In this document: positions 6,950 to 13,707 of the stretch, piece by piece
How positions within the stretch are numbered: position 1 is the first letter of the stretch
Layout: each line of letters begins with the position of its first letter
Assembly: GCA_002350105.1 (NCBI GenBank)
Contig: DEDT01000001.1
Location: forward strand, 33,222 to 59,678
Source: Selenomonadaceae bacterium UBA2897
GTDB lineage: Bacteria > Bacillota > Negativicutes > Selenomonadales > Selenomonadaceae
Direction: 5' to 3'
DNA: 26,457 bases
The notes under the pieces: generated by a model
The model's input: the letters and a program-made list of their open reading frames with translations, nothing else
Database searches by the model: none
What the model was told of the DNA's origin: nothing
Position numbers and translations under genes: made by a program

Positions 6950-8410
6950 TCAATCCAATCCAAGCTCCTGCCACTTGGCGTCCACGCGGCGGCGGATTTC
7001 CTCGCTCATGCGGATCTCGTCCGGCCACTCGCGGCTGTGACCCTCCTCGGGCCACGTCTTCGTGGCGTCGATGCCGAGCTTCGCCCCCCACTTCGCCATG
7101 GGCGAAGAATGGTCGAGCACATCCAGCGGCCCGTGTACGATTTCGAGGTCCTGATCGGCGTCAATGTTGTTGAACACGCGCCAGGCAACCTCGCTGATAT
7201 CCTGCACATCGACATGGGCGTCCACGACGATGATCATCTTGACGTTCATCATCTGGCCCATACCCCAGAGCGCATGCATGACCTTGCGTGCCTGCATCGG
7301 ATAGGACTTCTTGATGGAGACAATGCAGCAATCGTGGAACACGCCCTCCAGCGGCATATTGATGTCGATGATTTCCGGCAACATCTGCTGCAGCAGCGGC
7401 AGGAAGATGCGCTCCGTCGCCTTGGCGAGGTAGCAGTCCTCCATGGGCGGCTTGCCCACGACCGTCGCACTGTAAATGGCATCCTTACGGTGCGTAATGG
7501 CCGTGATATGGAACACGGGATAGTCATCGGCCAGCGAATAGTAGCCCGTATGGTCGCCAAATGGCCCTTCGCGGCGTGACTCGCCCACGAGCACGTAGCC
7601 TTCGAGGATAATCTCGGCCGTGGCTGGCACCTGGATATCGACGGTCTTGCACTGCACGAGCTCCACCGGCTTGTGGCGCAGGAACCCTGCGAAAACCATC
7701 TCATCCACATCGCGCGGCAGCGGTGCCGTCGCCGCGTAGGTCACGACGGGATCCGTGCCAATGGCCACGGCGCACTCGATGCGGTCGCCGCCCATGGCCG
7801 CCGTATCGCGGTAATTCTCGGCGCCGTTCTTATGAATGTGCCAATGCATGCCCGTGGTCTGGCTGTCGTACTTCTGCAGGCGGTACATGCCCACGTTGCG
7901 CTTGCCCGTACGCGGGTTATTCGTGAAGGTCAGGGGCAGTGTCACGAAGGGGCCGCCATCGTCCGGCCAGCACTTGAGGATGGGGATTTCGTCGAGATTC
8001 GGATGCTCTGTCTCCACGACCTCCTGGCAGGGCGCATTCTTCACGTACTTCGGGAAGTTTACCGCGTTCTTGAGCTTCGGGATGAGCGAAATCACGCTCA
8101 TCTTGTTCTTCATCGTGAGATACGGCAGCTTCAGGAGCTCGCGCAATTCGTCGGCCACATCGTCAAGTTTCTCCACGCCGAGTGCCATAGCCATGCGCTC
8201 GTAGCTGCCGAATGCATTCATAAGCACGGGCATCTTCGAGCCCTTGACGTTCTCGAAGAGCAGGGCCACGTTCTTGCTGCCCTTCAGCTTCGAGACGCGA
8301 TCCGTGATCTCCGTGATCTCGAGCTCCGGATCTACTTCCGTCTGGATGCGCCTGAGCAGGCCGCGCTGCTCCAGCGCCGTTATGAACTCGCGCAAATCTT
8401 TATAGGCCAC
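6950..8410 (-). CDS. ubiD: UbiD-family prenylated-FMN-dependent decarboxylase
   Basis: A 486-residue decarboxylase of the UbiD family, which uses prenylated FMN (made by a UbiX-type enzyme not seen here) to remove the ring carboxylate of a quinone precursor. The family core is present: NVGMYRLQ with the arginine R177, EIILEG with E270, and EGPFGDHTGYYS at residues 281-292, giving the Arg-Glu-Glu/Asp catalytic set of this family. The length is usual. It starts at a GTG (8410) with GGAGG 7 bases upstream, 15 bases after tatC. With the adjacent UbiA-type enzyme it probably acts in menaquinone synthesis (MqnL-like role), inferred from context. A different aromatic acid substrate cannot be excluded. 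Confidence 0.93.
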   Translation of the reverse strand: MAYKDLREFITALEQRGLLRRIQTEVDPELEITEITDRVSKLKGSKNVALLFENVKGSKMPVLMNAFGSYERMAMALGVEKLDDVADELRELLKLPYLTMKNKMSVISLIPKLKNAVNFPKYVKNAPCQEVVETEHPNLDEIPILKCWPDDGGPFVTLPLTFTNNPRTGKRNVGMYRLQKYDSQTTGMHWHIHKNGAENYRDTAAMGGDRIECAVAIGTDPVVTYAATAPLPRDVDEMVFAGFLRHKPVELVQCKTVDIQVPATAEIILEGYVLVGESRREGPFGDHTGYYSLADDYPVFHITAITHRKDAIYSATVVGKPPMEDCYLAKATERIFLPLLQQMLPEIIDINMPLEGVFHDCCIVSIKKSYPMQARKVMHALWGMGQMMNVKMIIVVDAHVDVQDISEVAWRVFNNIDADQDLEIVHGPLDVLDHSSPMAKWGAKLGIDATKTWPEEGHSREWPDEIRMSEEIRRRVDAKWQELGLD

Positions 8411-8425
8411 AGTGTTACCTCCCGG

Positions 8426-9226
8426 TTATTTCCTTAAGATATACTTGACGATCAGATAGCCCACGCCATAGAGGGCAATCATGGGCAAGGCCACCATTGT
8501 CTGCGTGAACACATCGGGCGGCGTAAGCGCAGCGCCAATGATGAAAGAAACGAAGATGACGATGCGCATGTACTTGCCGAGGAAGGCCGACGTGATGATA
8601 CCCAGCTTGCCGAGTACCGTAATGATCAGCGGCAGCTCAAAGACCGCGCCAAAGGGCAGCATAAAACAGATGATGAAGTCGAAATACTTATCGACGGAGA
8701 ACATCGCCTGTAAATCCCCGTTGCCGTAGCCCATAAGGAACTGCAAGCCAACGGGCAGTACAAGGAAAAAGGCAAAGGCCAGGCCGCAGAAAAACAGGAT
8801 GACCGATGCTGGCACCACGATGCCCACGACCATGCGCTCCCTGTGCGTCAGCGCCGGCAGGAAGAACCGCCAGATATGGTAGAAAATCACCGGCAAAGCC
8901 AGGAGAAAGCCACATACCAACGCGACTTTCAGGTAGGTGAAAAAGGCCTCCGACGGATGCATAAAGTAGAGCTTGCCAACCGGCAGCGTGAGGCAATGCA
9001 TGATATCGTCGATAAAATAGTAGCTCACGCAGCTGCCGACGCCTACTGCCAGCAGGCTCTTGATCAGGCGGCTGCGCAGTTCTGCCAGATGAGCGGTCAG
9101 CGACATGCTGCCGTCATCCGTCTGCTCCTCCTGCGAGGCCGGTGTCTCATCGAATTCCTCGAACTCCACCGGTGCCGTCTCTACCTGTGCCGGTACCTGA
9201 GACTCCTTTTTAACTTCTTCCGACAT
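8426..9226 (-). CDS. tatC: Sec-independent protein translocase TatC
   Basis: A 266-residue membrane protein with six hydrophobic helices. It is the twin-arginine signal receptor of the Tat translocase, which exports folded proteins. The conserved start of the core, LTAHLAELRSRLIKSL, begins near residue 43. SEAFFTYLKVALVCGFLLALP and the loop ALTPPDVFTQ are also typical. Before the core there is an unusually long acidic, glutamate-rich tail of about 40 residues (MSEEVKKESQ... to TDDGSM), so the protein is a little longer than most. It follows tatA by 18 bases and precedes ubiD by 15 bases, clearly in one operon. The start ATG has a GGTGAG-type ribosome site. Confidence 0.97.
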   Translation of the reverse strand: MSEEVKKESQVPAQVETAPVEFEEFDETPASQEEQTDDGSMSLTAHLAELRSRLIKSLLAVGVGSCVSYYFIDDIMHCLTLPVGKLYFMHPSEAFFTYLKVALVCGFLLALPVIFYHIWRFFLPALTHRERMVVGIVVPASVILFFCGLAFAFFLVLPVGLQFLMGYGNGDLQAMFSVDKYFDFIICFMLPFGAVFELPLIITVLGKLGIITSAFLGKYMRIVIFVSFIIGAALTPPDVFTQTMVALPMIALYGVGYLIVKYILRK

Positions 9227-9244
9227 GAATCACTCTCACCGCGC

Positions 9245-9454
9245 TTATTTCTTGTCTGCCGTCTTGTCGGCCAGCTCCTTCGGCTGCTCCGTGACGTTGA
9301 CCATGTTGTCCTTCTTATCATCGTCCTTATTCGCGCTCTTGAATTCACGGATGCTCTGACCAAGAGCCTTGCCGACGCCCGGCAGCTTGCCCGGACCAAA
9401 TACGACCAGGCCGATAATCAGGATCAGTACGAGTTCTGGTACACCGAAATGCAT
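9245..9454 (-). CDS. tatA: Twin-arginine translocase subunit TatA
   Basis: A 69-residue protein with one N-terminal membrane helix (VPELVLILIIGLVVFG), the hinge FGPGKLPGVGKALG, an amphipathic helix and a charged lysine/aspartate-rich tail. This is the standard TatA/E plan and length. TatA oligomers form the protein-conducting element of the Tat system. The ATG has AGGAGG 8 bases upstream and lies beneath a strong promoter at 9497-9525. It is the first gene of the apparent tatA-tatC-ubiD-ubiA-folD-fhs unit. Confidence 0.95.
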   Translation of the reverse strand: MHFGVPELVLILIIGLVVFGPGKLPGVGKALGQSIREFKSANKDDDKKDNMVNVTEQPKELADKTADKK

Positions 9455-9496
9455 GCTTATTTCCTCCTAAAATCAACGTAAACAATACATGGCATC

Positions 9497-9525
9497 ATTA
9501 TACAGGCTTTAGCGAAAAATCTCAA
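9497..9525 (-). promoter_or_regulatory. Strong sigma-A promoter of the tatA operon
   Basis: Minus-strand TTGAGA (9520-9525), a 17-base spacer and a perfect TATAAT (9497-9502). The transcript would start roughly 35 bases before the tatA ATG. Confidence 0.85.
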
Positions 9526-9614
9526 TAACATCTGACACAAGCGCGATAAACTGCGCTTATCAAATGCTATAAAAGTCGCTAAAAGCTTTTATCAAGTTAA
9601 GTATTTTCAAGAAG

Positions 9615-9648
9615 AGGGCAGCCAGATGAAATACCCTGACTGCCCTCC
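9615..9648 (-). terminator. Hairpin terminator after the TatB-like gene
   Basis: Minus-strand GAGGGCAGTCAG and CTGGCTGCCCTC form a 12-bp stem (one T-G wobble) around a 10-base loop, 11 bases after the TatB-like stop codon. The tail TTCTTG is only moderately T-rich. It separates this gene from the tatA promoter. Confidence 0.7.
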
Positions 9649-9658
9649 TTTTCTCCTT

Positions 9659-10102
9659 TTATACCTGTTTTGGCGTCTCCTGCACCTTGTCCTGCTGCGC
9701 CGCCAGCTCCGCCTTTACGCTCTCCTGCGTTGGCGGCTGGTACGCGGCGGCCTGTGTCGGCGTATCGGATGGTGCCGGCTGATGTGGGACTGACTGAGCC
9801 GTCACAGCGGGTTGGGCTGTGGATGCAGCAGTCGGCTGCGCGGGGGCAGCGGCAGGCTGTGCAGCTGGCTGCGTCGATGCCGTCTGTGCGGGTTGCGGCT
9901 GAGTCTCATGTGGCTGCGTCGCCACTTTGGCCGCCGTCTCCACCGGCTCGTTGATGGCCTGCTGCAATGCGGCCGAGGCGCGGCGGAACTCGCGCATGCC
10001 CTTGCCAATCGTGCGCGCTACCTCCGGCAGCTTGCCGGGGCCGAACACGATAAGGCCCACAATGACGATGAGCAATACCTCAGAAAAACTGATACCGAAC
10101 AT
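9659..10102 (-). CDS. TatA/TatB-like translocase protein with Gln/Pro/Ala-rich tail
   Basis: A 147-residue protein with the Tat A/B plan: one membrane helix (FSEVLLIVIVGLIVFG), the hinge FGPGKLPEVARTIG (glutamate after the proline, as in TatB-type proteins) and an amphipathic helix (MREFRRASAALQQA). It then has a long low-complexity tail of about 90 residues rich in Q, P, A and T. The glutamate hinge and longer amphipathic helix favour a TatB role, delivering precursor from TatC, but TatA function is possible. The ORF is open upstream to 10141. I choose the ATG at 10102 because GAGGGAG lies 7 bases before it and the first residues then match the family. It follows the polyprenyl synthase by 71 bases and is separated from tatA-tatC by a terminator and a promoter. 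Confidence 0.85.
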   Translation of the reverse strand: MFGISFSEVLLIVIVGLIVFGPGKLPEVARTIGKGMREFRRASAALQQAINEPVETAAKVATQPHETQPQPAQTASTQPAAQPAAAPAQPTAASTAQPAVTAQSVPHQPAPSDTPTQAAAYQPPTQESVKAELAAQQDKVQETPKQV

Positions 10103-10173
10103 ATTTTCTCCCTCATAAATATCAGCAATGATATCATGCAAAATTGGTATTGCACGATACGGCAGGGGGTAAT

Positions 10174-11145
10174 TTAAAAATTACGTTCGCCGATGAAATC
10201 CGCTACCAGCTCAAAAGCCTCGCGGATATCTGATGGCAGGGCTGCAGGCAGGCTTGCCTTGGCAGTGGCCAGATATTCATCCGCCTTATCCCTGGCCACA
10301 TCGACGCCATCCGTCGCACGCACGATGGCCAGCGCACGCTCCGCCATCTCCGGCGTCATTTCCGGATTCGTGACAATAGAAGCCAGCTCCTCCGCATCGG
10401 GGCTGACCTCCATCGCACGGATGACCGGCAGCGTGAGGATACCCTGTCGGATATCGTTGCCTGCCGGCTTGCCCGTCTGCTCCTCCGTCTCGAGGATATC
10501 GAGGAGATCATCCGTAATCTGAAACGCCATGCCGATGGCGTGGCCATAGTCTGCGAGCCGGGCGACCTCTTCCTGCGTCATGCCGCCGACCTCCGCGCCA
10601 AGCGCACAGCAGGTCTCAAGAAAATCCGCCGTCTTCTTCTTGATGCGGGCATAGTAGTCTGCCACATCACGCGAAGCCTTATAGACATTGCGATCCTGAA
10701 TAATCTCCCCTATGCTCAGGTTACCCACAAGATCAGCCAGGCCCTTGAGTACAGACTTGCCGTATCCCTGCTCCGCCACCATCGCGAAGGCACGGGCAAA
10801 GACAAAATCGCCCGAAAGGATCGCGACCTGATTGTTCCAGCGGGCATTGACCGTCGCCGCACCGCGCCGCGTATCCGCCGCATCGATGACGTCATCATGC
10901 ACGAGGGAGGCCGTATGAATGAGCTCCAGTGCTGCCGCCAGGGGCATTACACGCGCGAGCTCAAACTTCGGCCCACCATGTGCAGCCAGCAGGCAGAGTG
11001 CCGGACGGATGCGTTTGCCTCCCGAGGTAATCAGATGACTGCCGATCTCCGTGATATCGGGCTCTGGTGCCGTCACAGCCTGCAGAAGATGTTCCTCCAG
11101 TTGCGCCAGATCACCTTTTATCACATCAAACATGGGGTTTGCCAC
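10174..11145 (-). CDS. Polyprenyl (long-chain) diphosphate synthase
   Basis: A 323-residue cytoplasmic trans-prenyltransferase that extends an allylic diphosphate with isopentenyl diphosphate units. GGKRIRP (about 42-48), the first aspartate motif LVHDDVIDAADTRRG (D84, D85, D88) and the second TDDLLD (D212, D213, D216) are all present. Small residues A79-S80 sit four to five positions before the first motif, which in this family goes with long products (inference: heptaprenyl to decaprenyl). The ORF opens at a GTG at 11154, but AGGTGATC, a near-perfect anti-16S match, overlaps that codon and is optimally spaced for the GTG at 11145, which I take as the start. Its product is a natural substrate for the UbiA-type enzyme at 6028-6876. 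HepT, IspB and HepPP synthase II are alternative names. Confidence 0.93.
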   Translation of the reverse strand: MANPMFDVIKGDLAQLEEHLLQAVTAPEPDITEIGSHLITSGGKRIRPALCLLAAHGGPKFELARVMPLAAALELIHTASLVHDDVIDAADTRRGAATVNARWNNQVAILSGDFVFARAFAMVAEQGYGKSVLKGLADLVGNLSIGEIIQDRNVYKASRDVADYYARIKKKTADFLETCCALGAEVGGMTQEEVARLADYGHAIGMAFQITDDLLDILETEEQTGKPAGNDIRQGILTLPVIRAMEVSPDAEELASIVTNPEMTPEMAERALAIVRATDGVDVARDKADEYLATAKASLPAALPSDIREAFELVADFIGERNF

Positions 11146-11218
11146 AATGATCACCTACAAAATTCTTTCTATTGCTACCCGGCAGAAAACCAGCCAAAAT
11201 TGCATTACACATTCTTCT

Positions 11219-11247
11219 ATTTTACAACATCTTGCCGCTTTTGTCAT
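11219..11247 (-). promoter_or_regulatory. Promoter of the polyprenyl synthase-TatB-like operon
   Basis: Minus-strand ATGACA (11242-11247; five of six match TTGACA), a 17-base spacer and TAAAAT (11219-11224). The 5' leader would be about 65 bases. Confidence 0.7.
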
Positions 11248-11277
11248 GATTCTTTGTTCACAAAATGAACGATATCA

Positions 11278-11856
11278 TCACATACGTTCCCGGCGACGGT
11301 AAAGACGTGGCCTGCGGGAGACGGGTGGCGCCAGCACTGCCGTCAGGGCCATTGCCTGCAGAGCCGTCTCCGGCGTGAGCCGCAGCGGCGGTACCGCTTG
11401 CACTTTGCCCGGCAGTTTAGCCTGCTCTTCATAAGTCACCGTCTCCTGCTCGCGGATTACTTCTTCCTCCGCAGCGCGCTCTGCCTCATAGGCAGCCGTA
11501 CGCACTTCGTCGGCCATCTCTTCCTGCACGGCTTCTGCCGCTGCCTGTTCCACCGTGCCCGGTTCGCGGTAGACCTCCCGCTCTTCCGGAGGGATAGGGG
11601 CAGGAATATCCCAGACGACCTGCGGCTGCTGCGGCAGTACATCCGGTGTCCGGCGCTGCTGCTCCGGCCACGGCTCAGGCGTCGGTGGCGGTAACTGCAC
11701 CTGCGGCGTACGTTCGGGCGGAACCGACTGCTGTCGGTTGCCACCTTGCCGCCTGGGTTTGCCCTGCCGCTTTGGCACCGGCTTGCGCTTGTTGTCGACT
11801 TTGTCCAGCAGATAGACGAGCGCAGCGAAAATGAGGAAGACGATAAAATCGCCCAT
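11278..11856 (-). CDS. Single-span membrane protein with proline/glutamine-rich and acidic cytoplasmic region
   Basis: I do not recognise a named family. The 192-residue product begins with a membrane helix (GDFIVFLIFAALVYLLDKV, residues 2-20) followed directly by a basic stretch (KRKPVPKRQGKPRRQ), so the rest probably lies in the cytoplasm. Residues 40-95 are rich in P and Q. Residues 95-150 are rich in E and A and could form a charged helix. The end is basic (RRPRLYRRRERM). The ATG has GGAGG 7 bases upstream. It starts 12 bases after the floA stop and so is the last gene of nfeD-floA, suggesting a role in the same membrane microdomain, perhaps as an anchor or scaffold. That role is inference only. 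Confidence 0.8.
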   Translation of the reverse strand: MGDFIVFLIFAALVYLLDKVDNKRKPVPKRQGKPRRQGGNRQQSVPPERTPQVQLPPPTPEPWPEQQRRTPDVLPQQPQVVWDIPAPIPPEEREVYREPGTVEQAAAEAVQEEMADEVRTAAYEAERAAEEEVIREQETVTYEEQAKLPGKVQAVPPLRLTPETALQAMALTAVLAPPVSRRPRLYRRRERM

Positions 11857-11868
11857 GGCGCTGCCTCC

Positions 11869-12867
11869 TTACTTCGCTGGCTGCGTCGGCTGCAGCTTGC
11901 CACTGCCGCCCGCCTGGCTGATGGCCTGCCGCATGTCGGTATCGGCCTGCACGTTGTTCAGGTTATAGTAATCCATGACGCCGAGCTTGCCCTCGCGCAG
12001 GGCCTGCGCCATCGCATGCGGTACTTCGGACTGCGCCTCGACGACCTTGGCCTCCATCTCCTGCGTATAGGCTTTCATCTCCTGTTCTTTAGCTACAGCC
12101 ATCGCGCGGCGCTCCTCGGCCTTGGCCTGGGCGATGCGCTTGTCGGCCTCGGCCTGGTCGGTCTGCAGCTGCGCGCCGATGTTGCGGCCCACATCGACAT
12201 CCGCAATATCGATGGAAAGGATCTCGAAGGCCGTGCCTGCGTCTAGGCCTTTGCCGAGCACCGTCTTCGAGATATCATCCGGATTCGCGAGCACGTCATT
12301 GTGGCTGGACGCCGAACCGACCGTCGTGACGATGCCCTCGCCGACACGCGCGATAATCGTCGGCTCACCTGCGCCGCCCACGAGGCGGTCGATGTTGGCA
12401 CGCACGGTGACACGCGCCTTGATCTTCAGCTCGATGCCGTTCATGGCCACAGCCGAGACAATCGGCGTCTCGATAACCTTCGGATTGACGCTCATCTGCA
12501 CGGCCTCGAGCACATCGCGGCCAGCGAGGTCGATGGCGGCCGAACGTTCGAAGGACAGGGGAATCTGCGCACGGTGCGCGGCGATCAGGGCATCCACGAC
12601 CTTATCGACGTTGCCGCCCGCGAGGTAATGTGCCTCCAGTTGGTTGACCTGTACATCGAGCCCCGCCTTGTTCGCCTTGATGAGCGGCAGGATGATCTTC
12701 GCGGGTGGCACGCGGCGCATGCGCATGCCGACGAGCGTGATGATGCTCACGCGCACATCGGCGGCCAGCGCTGAAATCCAGAGTCCCAGCGGCACGAAGT
12801 GCAGGAAAATCATCACCGCCGCGATGACGAGGACGAGAAAGAAACCGGAACCAAGTAAAGAACCCAT
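11869..12867 (-). CDS. floA: Flotillin-like protein FloA
   Basis: A 332-residue protein of the FloA (YqfA/UPF0365) family, an SPFH-domain protein that forms foci in the membrane and organises functional lipid microdomains. It starts with a hydrophobic membrane-inserted hairpin (residues about 5-30) and continues with RMRRVPPAKIILPLIKANKAG and GGNVDKVVDALIAA, which are diagnostic. Then come the SPFH core (VTVRANIDRLVGGAGEPTII) and a helical E/A/K-rich region (QAEADKRIAQAKAEERRAMA), the expected coiled coil. The length matches the family. The ATG has GGAGG at good distance. It lies between an NfeD-family gene and a proline-rich membrane protein gene. The nfeD-floA pairing is conserved (yqeZ-yqfA in Bacillus). 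Confidence 0.97.
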   Translation of the reverse strand: MGSLLGSGFFLVLVIAAVMIFLHFVPLGLWISALAADVRVSIITLVGMRMRRVPPAKIILPLIKANKAGLDVQVNQLEAHYLAGGNVDKVVDALIAAHRAQIPLSFERSAAIDLAGRDVLEAVQMSVNPKVIETPIVSAVAMNGIELKIKARVTVRANIDRLVGGAGEPTIIARVGEGIVTTVGSASSHNDVLANPDDISKTVLGKGLDAGTAFEILSIDIADVDVGRNIGAQLQTDQAEADKRIAQAKAEERRAMAVAKEQEMKAYTQEMEAKVVEAQSEVPHAMAQALREGKLGVMDYYNLNNVQADTDMRQAISQAGGSGKLQPTQPAK

Positions 12868-12946
12868 AATTTACCTCCTGAATCATGATGCGTCCAGCGC
12901 AACGAGACCCCTTCAGTCAGCTGCGCTAACAGGGAAATCAACTATG

Positions 12947-13582
12947 CTAAGGGGCACAGCGGCGGACGACGACGCGGGCACCGTTAACGGCGATGACTTT
13001 GACACGCTCACCCTTCGCCACAAAGGCACCCTCAGAAACCACGTCGACGACCTGCTCACCCAGCTGCACGGAGCCCGCAGGACGCAGCTCCGTGAGCACC
13101 GTACCCTCCCGGCCGATGAGCTCTCTGCGCGTCTCCGCACTCACGAAGCCGCGCTGGCTCGTCGAGCGGTCATGCAGGACGACTTTATGCCACAGGCGGC
13201 TGGATGGCAGTTTTTTCACAATGAGGACAAAGATGACCACGGCCAATATGAGCGCCGCCCCCAGTGCCGTCATGGCATCGACATCCCCGCCGAGCGCCAG
13301 CAGCAGGCTGTAGAGCAGTGCCGCCACGCCCACACCCGCGAGCAGGCCGACCGTCGGCAGCAGCATCTCGACAATAATGCAGAGGATGCCCACGAGGAAA
13401 ATCGCGATCTGATAGAGATCCACGAGGCCTTCGACGTAGCGGCTGCCCCAGAACACGCCTGCGGCCACGATGCCCAGCATGATGCCACCACCCATGCCAC
13501 CGGTCTTGATCTCCACAAACAAGGCCAGGAACATGATGGCGAGCAGCAGTGTCTGCACCACTGGCAGCGTTACCATATCCAT
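12947..13582 (-). CDS. NfeD-family membrane protein (short form)
   Basis: A 211-residue membrane protein. Four or more hydrophobic helices occupy residues 5-125 (LLLAIMFLALFVEIKTGGMG, IAIFLVGILCIIVEMLLPTVG). A soluble OB-fold-like end follows (GREGTVLTELRPAGSVQLGE to VKVIAVNGARVVVRR), the NfeD C-terminal domain. The N-terminal serine-protease domain of long NfeD proteins is absent, so this is the short type that partners SPFH proteins such as FloA. The ATG at 13582 has GGAGG upstream. The gap to floA is 79 bases with no clear terminator. In Bacillus the equivalent yqeZ directly precedes floA. Confidence 0.92.
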   Translation of the reverse strand: MDMVTLPVVQTLLLAIMFLALFVEIKTGGMGGGIMLGIVAAGVFWGSRYVEGLVDLYQIAIFLVGILCIIVEMLLPTVGLLAGVGVAALLYSLLLALGGDVDAMTALGAALILAVVIFVLIVKKLPSSRLWHKVVLHDRSTSQRGFVSAETRRELIGREGTVLTELRPAGSVQLGEQVVDVVSEGAFVAKGERVKVIAVNGARVVVRRCAP

Positions 13583-13644
13583 AGCTCCCGCCTCCTTTCG
13601 TATCTCCTATATTATTTATTCCATATGCAGACGGCAAATCCCTG

Positions 13645-13677
13645 CAAAAAAAGAGACTGTTCTACAGAACAATCTCT
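13645..13677 (-). terminator. Intrinsic terminator after the chemotaxis receptor gene
   Basis: Minus-strand AGAGATTGTTC and GAACAGTCTCT form an 11-bp stem (one T-G wobble) with a TGTA loop, followed by seven or more T residues. It lies 30 bases after the stop codon and isolates the receptor gene from nfeD. Confidence 0.9.
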
Positions 13678-13707
13678 CGCATATGTATGGAACTGTCTGC
13701 CGGCTGC

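Noticed and set aside
9758..9934. Low-complexity Q/P/A region of the TatB-like gene as a tandem DNA repeat or CRISPR-like array
   Set aside because: The bases are irregular; it is compositional bias of a coding tail without fixed repeat units or spacers.
12868..12946. AGCGCA/TGCGCT inverted repeat between nfeD and floA
   Set aside because: Only a 6-bp stem with a long loop and no T-tract; too weak to call a terminator.
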